A stretch of 21,118 nt of DNA from Bacteroidales bacterium UBA5762 (lineage in GTDB: Bacteria; Bacteroidota; Bacteroidia; Bacteroidales; TTA-H9). The notes beneath the pieces are model-generated. The model was not told the origin of the DNA. It saw only the letters and a program-made list of their open reading frames with translations, and did no database searches. Of this stretch, positions 14,777 through 21,118 are shown piece after piece. Both the position numbers and the translations under genes were made by a program. Every line of letters begins with the position of its first letter. Within the stretch, counting starts at the first letter, position 1. The stretch covers positions 1 to 21,118 of the forward strand of contig DIEY01000046.1 of the NCBI GenBank assembly GCA_002418865.1. The letters are read 5' to 3'.

Positions 14777-15544
14777 TCAAAGGATAAATTCATCATCAAT
14801 ATTTTTCGCTCCAAAAGAAGACAGAATCTTATCGTATTGATTTTTAATTCTGTCCGCATTATCTTGTATGCTTTTATAAATCCTTTTCCTTGGTGAGAGC
14901 ACTTCTTTCGCCCACATTGCATCATGTACCAAAACATGTAAATGCCTAATTTGGGGATTAGATAATACTTCATCAAGAATTTCATAACGCCAATAACCGG
15001 TACTGTCCGCGCAATACTTGTAACTTTTTTTAAAGAAAGATGAATAAACGTTAATCAATCCTCCATAAAGAAAATTTTCACAGTTTAAAATAAAAGGGGT
15101 GGTATTATGAAACGAAAAGACCTCTAATTTGATATTGAACACATTTTCAAAATATTCTTTATCAATCTTTATATATTTATCCAGTTCTTCTACTGTTTGA
15201 ACACTATAATAATGTGAATCAAAATGCAGCCCAATATAATGTCCTAAAGATTGGATTTCTTTAAGTATATCAGAAAAATAACGTTCGAATATATTATAGA
15301 ATTCACTGTGAATCTGGAAAAAATATGTAGTTCGAACGCCTAATTCATTTTCGATTTTCGCCATATCTAATGCAATATTGGGTGAAAATTCTACATCGTG
15401 TCTCCAAATAATATCTTTTCTCTCACTAACAAAATTATCAGAAAAAGATATAAATTGAAAATTATTCCCAATAGCCAATTCTAATAATTTCCGATAATTA
15501 TTCAACGTAAAGTAATCAAATTTATATTTTTCTCTATTTGTCAT
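14777..15544 (-). CDS. NodB-like polysaccharide deacetylase family protein
   Basis: A 255-residue soluble protein without signal peptide, so probably cytoplasmic. It shows the divergent NodB (CE4-like) pattern: WRHDVEFSP (47-55; D50 and E52 in place of the usual DD), GLHFDSHYY (105-113; H107 and H111 as likely metal ligands), SFHNTTP (144-150), and VLVHDAMW (205-212; H207 as the late histidine). CE4 enzymes use a divalent metal to remove N- or O-acyl groups. Here it may trim an acyl group from a nucleotide sugar or repeat unit, or act as a cyclic amide/formyl hydrolase; the substrate cannot be read. It lies 3 bases after the acetyltransferase gene, which suggests the two act on the same sugar. 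Confidence 0.7.
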   Translation of the reverse strand: MTNREKYKFDYFTLNNYRKLLELAIGNNFQFISFSDNFVSERKDIIWRHDVEFSPNIALDMAKIENELGVRTTYFFQIHSEFYNIFERYFSDILKEIQSLGHYIGLHFDSHYYSVQTVEELDKYIKIDKEYFENVFNIKLEVFSFHNTTPFILNCENFLYGGLINVYSSFFKKSYKYCADSTGYWRYEILDEVLSNPQIRHLHVLVHDAMWAKEVLSPRKRIYKSIQDNADRIKNQYDKILSSFGAKNIDDEFIL

Positions 15545-15547
15545 AAC

Positions 15548-16153
15548 TTATTTAGCAGGTATGCCTTTAATTATTGAGTTAGAATCAAAATTTTTTGTTA
15601 CAACAGCACCAGCTCCTACTATTACATTTTCACCAATAGATTTATTCGGTAAAATAGTGGAATTAGCACCTATATAGGTACTATCGCCAATATTTACTCT
15701 TCCTAAAATAACTGCATTCGGAGCTATGGTAACAAAATTCCCAATGATAGAATCGTGCATGACATTGCATCCAACATTGAGTTTTGTAAAATTTCCAATT
15801 TTTACATTTGAGGAAACGCTTACCTGATGCTGAATAATTGCGCCTGTACCAATTATCGAACTTTTGGAAATTTTAGCAGTTGGACCTATTATTGTTTCAA
15901 ACTCGAATCCATATTTTGAATATTCTAAAAATAATTTTTTCCGTGTCGCGGGCAAATCAGGTGTTATGACTAAAGGGATATGTTTATAATTTTGAGATAT
16001 AATCTTTATCATATTATCCGTACCAATAATTGGATAACCCCAGTAACTTTCTTTTAGATTATTATCAATAATTCCAATGATTTTATATCCGATTTCTTCG
16101 CACAATTCAATTATTTCATGAAAACCACCAACAAGAATTATTTCCTTATCCAT
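15548..16153 (-). CDS. PglD/NeuD-type sugar N-acetyltransferase
   Basis: A 201-residue acyltransferase: a small Rossmann-like domain (ILVGGFHEIIELCEE, 6-20; IIGIIDNN, 25-32; GYPIIGTDN, 39-47) that binds the nucleotide sugar, then a left-handed beta-helix (about 89-201) closing SIIKGIPAK. The key pair H133-D134 in VMHDSIIGNFVTIAPNA corresponds to the catalytic His of PglD, which acetylates the 4-amino group of UDP-4-amino-4,6-dideoxy-GlcNAc using acetyl-CoA. The usual GxGGHG glycine loop reads VGGFHE. Its start overlaps the end of the aminotransferase gene by 8 bases, exactly the order dehydratase-aminotransferase-acetyltransferase known for bacillosamine-type sugars. O-acetylation (NeuD-like) is the alternative. 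Confidence 0.87.
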   Translation of the reverse strand: MDKEIILVGGFHEIIELCEEIGYKIIGIIDNNLKESYWGYPIIGTDNMIKIISQNYKHIPLVITPDLPATRKKLFLEYSKYGFEFETIIGPTAKISKSSIIGTGAIIQHQVSVSSNVKIGNFTKLNVGCNVMHDSIIGNFVTIAPNAVILGRVNIGDSTYIGANSTILPNKSIGENVIVGAGAVVTKNFDSNSIIKGIPAK

Positions 16154-17279
16154 TTAAAGCTTTATTTAAAGTTTCCACAATAAAATCAATCTCGTCATTT
16201 GTAAGAGAACCATACATGGGAAGTGTAATTTCGTTGTCCGTTATATATTCGGTTCTTGGCAATGTAGCTTTGTAATGACTATAAATGGAGAATTTATGAA
16301 TGGCAGGATAATGCACACTTGTCTGAATGCCGGCAGCATGTAAATTTTCTCTTATTCTATCTCTTTTTTCAGAAGTCGAATCTTTTAGTACAATCGGCAA
16401 AATATAATTTGAAACGAATTCGGTATTATCCGAAAAAGGCACGTCGATGCCTTTAACTTTGGAAAGTTGTTCAATGTATCTCTTGCGCACATTTATACGT
16501 TTCTCCAAATCGTCAGACAATTTTTTCATTTGAACAATGCCAATAGAAGCACGTATATCATCCATTCGGTAATTATATCCCAATTCCAAAATATCATAAG
16601 ATGTTGCGTGACCGGTTGCTCGTTGATAAGACATAGTGGTCATTCCATGCGACCTCAATAATCGGGCTTTTTTTGCCATTTCTTCATTATTGGTTATCAA
16701 CATACCCCCTTCGCCGGTACTAATGTTTTTGTTGGAGAAAAAACTAAAACACCCAATGTCTCCAATAGTACCCAATTTTTTACCTTTATATTCCGAAAGA
16801 GGCCCATGACAAGCATCTTCAATTACTTTCAAGTTATATTTATTTGCAATTGCCATTATTTCATCCATTTTTGCCGGGAATCCTGCCATGTGAACTACAA
16901 TGATAGCTTTTGATTTTTTTGTGATATTTTTTTCAATTTCGATTGGATCGATATTTAAATGATCTGGGCCTACTATATCACAAAAAATCGGGGTAGCACC
17001 AACATACCGGATGCAATTTACCGAAGCCGCAAAAGTTAAAGATGGACATAAAACCTCATCACCCTCTTTAATATCACATAGTATGCAAGCCAAATGTAAT
17101 GCAGCCGTACAATTTGTTAAACTAACAGCATATTTGACATTCAACATATCTTGAAACAGTTTTTCCAGCTCTTCGCATTTTGGGCCAGTCGATATCCATT
17201 GAGAATGAATCGTTTCTGAAACAGCATCAATTTCTTTTTCGTCAAAATTCAGTTTAAATAAAGGGATTTTATATTCCAT
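16146..17279 (-). CDS. PLP-dependent sugar aminotransferase (DegT/DnrJ/EryC1; PglE/LegC role)
   Basis: A 377-residue aminotransferase with IPLFKLNFDEKEI at the start, SQWISTGPKCEELE (26-39), SLTNCTAALHLA (53-64), PSLTFAAS (79-86), the pyridine-binding EDACHGP (154-160, D155) and the PLP lysine in SFFSNKNISTGEGG (K184). LGYNYRMDDIRASIG and the C-terminal GIQTSVHYPAIHKF are also family features. It would transfer an amino group from glutamate to C4 of the 4-keto-6-deoxy sugar made by the adjacent dehydratase. It starts 11 bases after the dehydratase gene and overlaps the acetyltransferase by 8 bases. Whether the sugar is carried on UDP or GDP is not evident. Confidence 0.9.
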   Translation of the reverse strand: MEYKIPLFKLNFDEKEIDAVSETIHSQWISTGPKCEELEKLFQDMLNVKYAVSLTNCTAALHLACILCDIKEGDEVLCPSLTFAASVNCIRYVGATPIFCDIVGPDHLNIDPIEIEKNITKKSKAIIVVHMAGFPAKMDEIMAIANKYNLKVIEDACHGPLSEYKGKKLGTIGDIGCFSFFSNKNISTGEGGMLITNNEEMAKKARLLRSHGMTTMSYQRATGHATSYDILELGYNYRMDDIRASIGIVQMKKLSDDLEKRINVRKRYIEQLSKVKGIDVPFSDNTEFVSNYILPIVLKDSTSEKRDRIRENLHAAGIQTSVHYPAIHKFSIYSHYKATLPRTEYITDNEITLPMYGSLTNDEIDFIVETLNKALNG

Positions 17280-17290
17280 GATAGTTGCGA

Positions 17291-18274
17291 TTAAATATTG
17301 TATATCTCGTATTTATATTTTTTCAGATTATTTTTATCGAGAAACCACTTCACCGTTTCCCGCAAGCCGTCTTCGAGAGAATAAGAGGGTGTATAGCCGG
17401 TTAATTGTTTTATTTTAGTGTTGTCGCCCCGTAAACGGAATACCTCGGAGTTTTTGGGACGAAGCCGTTGCTCGTCTTCCACAAAGGCAAAATCGGCGTT
17501 CATGATTTTAGCAATCAATTGCAACGTGTCGCGCATGGAAATTTCCTGATTGCTGGCAATATTTACTTCCTGGCCAATGGCTTCATCGCAAGTCGCCAAT
17601 TCTATGAATCCTTTACAGGTGTCTTTCACGTAATTGAAATCGCGGGTAGGGGTAAGATCTCCCACTTGAATTTCTTTTTTCCCATTTGCTATTTGCGTAA
17701 TAATAGTAGGGATGATGGCTCTTGCCGATTGGCGGGGACCATACGTGTTAAAAGGTCGGGCAATAACAACCGGAAGTTCAAAGGCATTGAAAAAACTCAT
17801 GGCTATAGCATCTGCACCGATTTTTGTGGCCGAATAGGGCGATTGCGGTTGTTTGGGATGCTTTTCGTCAATCGGTACATATTGGGCAGTACCGTAAACT
17901 TCCGATGTTGAGGTTACGATTACCCTACCAACGCCATTTTCCCTGGCAGCCTGACAGATGTTGAGTGTTCCTTTGATATTGGTATCCACGTAACTGTCCG
18001 GTGCAATGTAGGAATAAGGAATAGCAATAAGCGCTGCAAGATGGAAGATAATGTCAATATCTTTTGTGATGTGTTTGCACAAATGCGGATCTCTTATGTC
18101 TCCTGTTACCACTTCCAGCCGAGGATGGCGGATGCCCTCCAACCAGCCCCAGTCATTAAAAGAATTATAATAAGCCAGTGCTTTCACATGGTAGCCTTTT
18201 TCAAGTAACATTTCAGTTAAATGAGAACCTATAAAACCATCGGCACCCGTAACCAATACTTTTGTGCTATTCAT
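17291..18274 (-). CDS. legB: LegB-type NAD-dependent N-acetylhexosamine 4,6-dehydratase
   Basis: A 327-residue extended SDR enzyme. Motifs: GADGFIG (10-16), YYNSFNDWGWLE (35-46, strongly characteristic of LegB), GDIRDP (58-63), HLAALIAIPYSY (78-89), TSTSEVYGTAQYVPIDEKHP (121-140), Y147-SAT-K151, RPFNTYGPRQSARAIIPTI, and TRDFNYVKDT. LegB forms the 4-keto-6-deoxy intermediate that feeds a 4-aminotransferase; in Campylobacter it works on GDP-GlcNAc on the way to legionaminic acid. No NeuB-, NeuC- or NeuA-like gene is visible, so in this operon the product more likely remains a 2,4-diacetamido-2,4,6-trideoxyhexose. The first 8 bases overlap the epimerase gene, so translation is probably coupled. 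Confidence 0.9.
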   Translation of the reverse strand: MNSTKVLVTGADGFIGSHLTEMLLEKGYHVKALAYYNSFNDWGWLEGIRHPRLEVVTGDIRDPHLCKHITKDIDIIFHLAALIAIPYSYIAPDSYVDTNIKGTLNICQAARENGVGRVIVTSTSEVYGTAQYVPIDEKHPKQPQSPYSATKIGADAIAMSFFNAFELPVVIARPFNTYGPRQSARAIIPTIITQIANGKKEIQVGDLTPTRDFNYVKDTCKGFIELATCDEAIGQEVNIASNQEISMRDTLQLIAKIMNADFAFVEDEQRLRPKNSEVFRLRGDNTKIKQLTGYTPSYSLEDGLRETVKWFLDKNNLKKYKYEIYNI

Positions 18275-19424
18275 AATTTGAGTTCGTTAGTTTACTATTT
18301 TCTACCTTTTCGATTCCAAAATAAGTTTTGTACCATGCCGTAAACTTTTCGATGCCTGTTTTTACCGACGTGGATGGCTTGTAGCCCAAGTCTCTCACTA
18401 AATCGGTCACGTCGGCTTCGGTGCGGGGTACATCCCCCGGCTGCATAGGCAAAAATTCCTTTTCGGCCGTTTTGCCGAGGGCGGCTTCAATGGCGGCAAT
18501 GTATTCCGTCAAGGGCACGGGCGAAGCATTCCCGATATTGTATATCTTGTAAGGCACATGTGAAATACTCGCTTCGCGAATTTCACGTGCCAAGGGAGCG
18601 TCGGTGCTGTTAGGGTAGGGTTCCTTCGTCGCAGGCTCCTCGGGAACTCCTGCCTTGAATGAGCCTGATACCGGGGGATTGTCGATTACGCGGGTTACGC
18701 CTTCTACAATGTCGTCGATATAGGTGAAATCGCGCACCATGTTGCCATAATTGAAAACCTGTATGGGCCGGTTTTCCAATAGGGCTTTGGTAAACAGAAA
18801 CAGGGCCATGTCGGGTCTTCCCCACGGGCCGTAAACGGTGAAAAAGCGCAGCCCCGTAGTCGGCAGACCGAACAAATGGCTATAAGTATGCGCCATGAGC
18901 TCGTTGCTTTTTTTGGTAGCGGCATAAAGACTGATGGGGTGATCGACGTTGTCGCTTGTGCTAAGGGGCATCTTGGTGTTGTTGCCGTAAACGCTGGAGG
19001 AGCTGGCATACACCAGATGCCGGATCGCATTGTGTCGACAGGCTTCGAGAATGTTGACAAACCCCACGATGTTGCTATTGATATAGGCATACGGGTTTTC
19101 CAGACTGTAGCGCACACCCGCTTGTGCTGCCAGGTTGCACACGTTATTGAATTTTTCCTTTTCGAAAAGCGCCATCAATGCATCGCGGTCTTCGAGATTC
19201 ATCCGCACGAAGGTATATCCCGGATATTTCGTGCTTTGCACAGGCGTGTGCCATTTTTCGGCTTCGCGGGAAATTCCCGTTTCGGCCAGGCGGGCATATT
19301 TGAGATTGACGTCGTAGTAATCGTTGATGTTGTCGATGCCGACCACTTCATCGCCTCTTTCCAGCAGCCGTTTGGCAAGGTGAAAGCCGATGAATCCGGC
19401 GGTACCTGTGATTAATATTTTCAT
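18267..19424 (-). CDS. UDP-glucuronate 4-epimerase-like SDR enzyme with extra segment
   Basis: A 385-residue extended SDR enzyme. GTAGFIG (7-13), GIDNINDYYDVNLKYARL (29-46), LAAQAGVRYSLENP (98-111), ASSSSVYG (140-147), Y167-AAT-K171, LRFFTVYGPWGRPDMA (192-207) and MVRDFTYIDD (229-238) identify the GalA-forming epimerase group, which interconverts UDP-GlcA and UDP-GalA. Two oddities stand out. Residues about 257-288 are an insertion rich in Pro, Glu and Ala, part of it encoded by a palindrome (18554-18590). The last dozen residues (VENSKLTNSNYE) do not look like the family. The gene is GC-rich compared with the genes after it. It is the first gene of the operon and overlaps legB by 8 bases. 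No clear promoter is seen in the repeat-filled upstream region. Confidence 0.9.
   Translation of the reverse strand: MKILITGTAGFIGFHLAKRLLERGDEVVGIDNINDYYDVNLKYARLAETGISREAEKWHTPVQSTKYPGYTFVRMNLEDRDALMALFEKEKFNNVCNLAAQAGVRYSLENPYAYINSNIVGFVNILEACRHNAIRHLVYASSSSVYGNNTKMPLSTSDNVDHPISLYAATKKSNELMAHTYSHLFGLPTTGLRFFTVYGPWGRPDMALFLFTKALLENRPIQVFNYGNMVRDFTYIDDIVEGVTRVIDNPPVSGSFKAGVPEEPATKEPYPNSTDAPLAREIREASISHVPYKIYNIGNASPVPLTEYIAAIEAALGKTAEKEFLPMQPGDVPRTEADVTDLVRDLGYKPSTSVKTGIEKFTAWYKTYFGIEKVENSKLTNSNYE
18554..18590. repeat. Palindromic hairpin inside the epimerase coding sequence
   Basis: GCAC, GTGAAAT and TCGC (18554-18572, separated by 2-base bulges) pair with GCGA, ATTTCAC and GTGC (18576-18590) around a TTC loop, giving 15 paired bases. 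It is read through in frame and encodes residues about 279-290. It may be an in-frame palindromic insert. Confidence 0.7.
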
Positions 19425-19444
19425 CTGAAGTTATATTGGGGGAT

Positions 19445-19515
19445 GGGGAGTAAAAAGTTTGAAAGTTCATAAAGTTCAAAGTTGAAAAGTTTATAAAGTT
19501 TATAAAGTTTATAAA
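19445..19515. repeat. ATAAAGTT 9-mer repeat block, copy 1
   Basis: Begins GGGGAGTAAAAAGTT, then AAGTTCATAAAGTTC, and ends with tandem 9-mers TATAAAGTT. A closely similar block occurs at 20007-20050 on the other side of the 102-base array, and a third at 21084-21118 upstream of the antitoxin gene. Confidence 0.85.
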
Positions 19516-19601
19516 GTGGGAAAGTAGCATAGGGGATGGATAATGGGTGAGGGAGTTTCAGTTATCAGTTGTTAATAGTAAGTTATTAGTTATCAGTTGA
19601 T

Positions 19602-19985
19602 AATCAGCGTAAATCAGCGAGAAAGAAATTGTTCTCGCAGATATTCGCAGAAAAAACCCTCGCAGATAGTCGCAGAAAAAAATCAGCGTAAATCTGCGTT
19701 TTTAAATCCGCGGAAATCAGCGAGAAAGAATAGTTCTCGCAGATATTCGCAGAAAAAACCCTCGCAGATATTCGCAGAGAAAATCAGCGTAAATCTGCGT
19801 TTTTAAATCAGCGTTAATCAGCGAGAAAGAAATCGTTCTCGCAGATATTCGCAGAAAAAACCCTCGCAGATAGTCGCAGAGAATATCAGCGTAAATCAGC
19901 GTTTTTAAATCTGCGTAAATCAGCGAGAGAGAAATTATTCTCGCAGATATCGCAGAAATGAACCCTCGCAGATAGTCGCAGAGAA
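19602..19985. repeat. Four tandem copies of a ~102-base unit with internal hairpin
   Basis: Copies are 19602-19680 (79 bases, lacking one internal block), 19681-19781 (101), 19782-19883 (102) and 19884-19985 (102). Each reads AATCAGCGTAAATC, then a TCTGCG/TCAGCG block (absent in copy 1), then GCGAGAA-loop-TTCTCGC, then two direct repeats of CTCGCAGATA-TCGCAGA. The stem in copy 1 pairs 19617-19623 with 19632-19638 over an 8-base loop; copy 4 has a shorter stem. Divergence among copies is low, so duplication is fairly recent. Confidence 0.92.
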
Positions 19986-20006
19986 TGGAGGATGGAAGAT
20001 GGGGAA

Positions 20007-20050
20007 TGGGGAGTAAAAAGTTCGTAAAGTTCATAAAGTTCATAAAGTTC
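20007..20050. repeat. ATAAAGTTC 9-mer repeat block, copy 2
   Basis: GGGGAGTAAAAAGTT followed by TCGTAAAG and two tandem 9-mers of the type TTCATAAAG. It is in the same orientation as the block at 19445-19515, so the 102-base array lies between direct repeats. Confidence 0.85.
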
Positions 20051-20053
20051 AAT

Positions 20054-20168
<115 letters not shown>

Positions 20169-20200
20169 TCAGTTTTCAGTCTCCAATCTCGTTTTTTCAA

Positions 20201-20833
20201 TCAAAGCAGCCTGCTTTCTTTAACTTTCTTGACGATGTCTGCTTTTACTCTTTCCCATTCAATCTTTTCGATCATTTTGGGCATCGCCTGTTCTTCGGCA
20301 TCTTCAAAATAAAGGAGTGATTTGATTAAATGATATTCATTAGAAAGACTTTTCCCATATTTTGTTTCATAGCATCTTAAAATAGTATCTAACGAATATT
20401 TTTTAAGGATAAAATATAAATCTATAAAATCTTTTTTATTCCCTCTGCCTGAAATAGCTGACAGTTTCATTGCAGCAATATCTAATTCATGGGCAATTTT
20501 TATTTTTCTATGATAGATGAATGGATTTATGACGCTATACTTGTAACCCAAGAAAGATATGCGGACATGATTCAAAATTCCATTGATAGTATTTTTTTCT
20601 TCATTTTGCAATTCGAAATGACCCAATGATAGTATAGATTGAATAATCTGGCTCGTATCGAAATCATAAGGTATAAAAAAATCAAAATCTATTGATTGAC
20701 GATGTCCTATTTGTAAAGCCAATCCTGTGCCGCCTGCAAGATAAAAATCGCTTATAAAGTCTGTATTCGAGAGCAATTCGAATAAACCGAGCTGAGATGA
20801 TGGTAATATGTTTAAATTCAAATCATTACTCAT
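20201..20833 (-). CDS. AbiEii/AbiGii-type nucleotidyltransferase toxin
   Basis: A 210-residue protein with the DNA polymerase beta-like nucleotidyltransferase pattern of AbiEii toxins: FYLAGGTGLALQIGHRQS (30-47), the metal-binding SIDFDFF (47-53, D49 and D51), and a helix with AMKLSAISGRGNKKDFIDLYFILKK (121-145) carrying the conserved Lys123 and KDxxDL. AbiEii toxins add nucleotides to cellular targets (tRNA in characterised relatives) and act in phage defence or plasmid stability. It is shorter than classical AbiEii proteins of about 300 residues but fits the compact Bacteroidota forms. Its start overlaps the preceding 83-residue gene by 8 bases, implying a coupled toxin-antitoxin pair. The partner is not a classical AbiEi. 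The C-terminal tail is Lys/Glu-rich. Confidence 0.85.
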   Translation of the reverse strand: MSNDLNLNILPSSQLGLFELLSNTDFISDFYLAGGTGLALQIGHRQSIDFDFFIPYDFDTSQIIQSILSLGHFELQNEEKNTINGILNHVRISFLGYKYSVINPFIYHRKIKIAHELDIAAMKLSAISGRGNKKDFIDLYFILKKYSLDTILRCYETKYGKSLSNEYHLIKSLLYFEDAEEQAMPKMIEKIEWERVKADIVKKVKESRLL

Positions 20834-21077
20834 TTAGCATGATTTTCCAAAAATTTTTTGTTTTGTTATTTAAATTCTTACTATTAAAAATAATATTTTT
20901 TAATTCCGTTTTATTGACTTTCTTCAAGATATACCTTACAGCTTCCATGTCACCATAATTAAGTATTCGTTCGACTATAAATTTTTTATATTTATCGAGT
21001 GATAATTCATTAAAATTACAATCCCAGAAATATTTTTCGAAGGTTTCGGGAAGTTGCTCATTGGTTTGCATCATCAT
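20826..21077 (-). CDS. Small protein paired with AbiEii toxin (DUF6922-like, putative antitoxin)
   Basis: An 83-residue, mostly helical protein. The readable core is FEKYFWDCNFNELSLDKYKKFI (13-34), then VERILNYGDMEAVRYILKKV (35-54). This resembles a short Bacteroidota family (DUF6922 as I recall it) that often precedes AbiEii-like nucleotidyltransferases. It has no winged helix as in AbiEi, so the mode of toxin control is unknown. The stop overlaps the toxin start by 8 bases. Three Met codons in a row at the start (21077-21069) leave the exact start open. The upstream DNA up to the window edge is ATAAAGTT-type repeat, and no promoter box is recognisable there. Confidence 0.72.
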   Translation of the reverse strand: MMMQTNEQLPETFEKYFWDCNFNELSLDKYKKFIVERILNYGDMEAVRYILKKVNKTELKNIIFNSKNLNNKTKNFWKIMLNE

Positions 21078-21083
21078 TGATTT

Positions 21084-21118
21084 ATAAAAAGTTGAAAGTT
21101 CATAAAGTTTATAAAGTT
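21084..21118. repeat. ATAAAGTT 9-mer repeat block, copy 3 (at window edge)
   Basis: AAAAAGTTGAAAGTTC followed by two 9-mers ATAAAGTTT/ATAAAGTT. It matches the blocks at 19445 and 20007, in the same orientation, so the AbiE pair sits between direct repeats. It continues past the window. Confidence 0.8.

Noticed and set aside
14758..14985. Minus-strand open frame of 75 codons overlapping the deacetylase gene end
   Set aside because: It is an alternative frame of the deacetylase 3' end and the following gap, with no recognisable content.
17468..17911. Plus-strand open frame of 147 codons opposite legB
   Set aside because: An antisense shadow; legB motifs cover the whole stretch on the other strand.
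9170..18274. Complete legionaminic acid pathway
   Set aside because: Only LegB-like, aminotransferase, acetyltransferase and PtmE-like genes are present; no NeuB-, NeuC- or NeuA-type gene can be seen.
18876..19415. Plus-strand open frame of 179 codons opposite the epimerase gene
   Set aside because: It lies entirely antisense to the conserved SDR gene and resembles no family I know.
19597..20052. Two overlapping open frames, one on each strand, in the 102-base array
   Set aside because: They translate only the tandem repeat (SRRYSQKKPSQI-type repeats) and have no independent coding signal.

Overview
The window looks like a chromosomal piece of a Bacteroidota bacterium, probably order Bacteroidales. 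This is inferred from three things: A-rich start contexts without Shine-Dalgarno sequences; an IVP/Avd-type four-helix-bundle protein, a DUF4143 ATPase and an AbiEii toxin with a short partner, all of kinds common in that phylum; and at least one TAnnTTTG-type promoter element. Every gene I can support lies on the minus strand, so transcription runs from high to low coordinates.

Region 1 (21077-20201) is a two-gene AbiE-like toxin-antitoxin module. Region 2 (20200-19425) has no gene. It is built of nested tandem repeats: a 7-base repeat in 16 copies, a 9-base repeat family, and four copies of a roughly 102-base unit with an internal hairpin.

Region 3 (19424-3874) is a long, tightly packed operon for a surface polysaccharide (O-antigen or capsule) of the Wzx/Wzy type. 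In transcription order it encodes a UDP-glucuronate 4-epimerase-like enzyme, a LegB-type 4,6-dehydratase, a DegT-type aminotransferase, a PglD/NeuD-type N-acetyltransferase, a NodB-like deacetylase, the Wzx flippase, a GT-A glycosyltransferase, a GT-B glycosyltransferase, an LpxD-like acyltransferase, a CBS-fused sugar nucleotidyltransferase, a Wzy polymerase, a decayed glycosyltransferase remnant, and three more GT4-type glycosyltransferases. The dehydratase, aminotransferase and acetyltransferase would make a nucleotide-activated 2,4-diacetamido-2,4,6-trideoxyhexose. The epimerase would supply galacturonate. The acyltransferase/nucleotidyltransferase pair suggests a further activated or N-acylated sugar. 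Wzx would flip the repeat unit and Wzy polymerise it. The initiating phosphoglycosyltransferase and any Wzz or export genes are outside the window.

Region 4 (3873-1) contains capE (complete) and the start of capF, two steps of the UDP-N-acetyl-L-fucosamine pathway. They are separated by two genes unrelated to sugars: a DUF4143 AAA+ ATPase and a four-helix-bundle protein. All gaps here are filled with degenerate 8-base (TTGATTYG) and 6-base (GTAACG/GTGACG) repeats. The repeats start at or next to stop codons, occur in both orientations, and bracket the two inserted genes.

Base composition is mosaic. The epimerase and capE are GC-rich; the flippase, polymerase and glycosyltransferase genes between them are very AT-rich, as expected for an exchangeable serotype cassette between more conserved flanks. 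The most unusual features are the repeat architecture, the wzy/glycosyltransferase junction, the palindrome-bearing extra segment in the epimerase gene, and the paired operator-like sites upstream of the ATPase.
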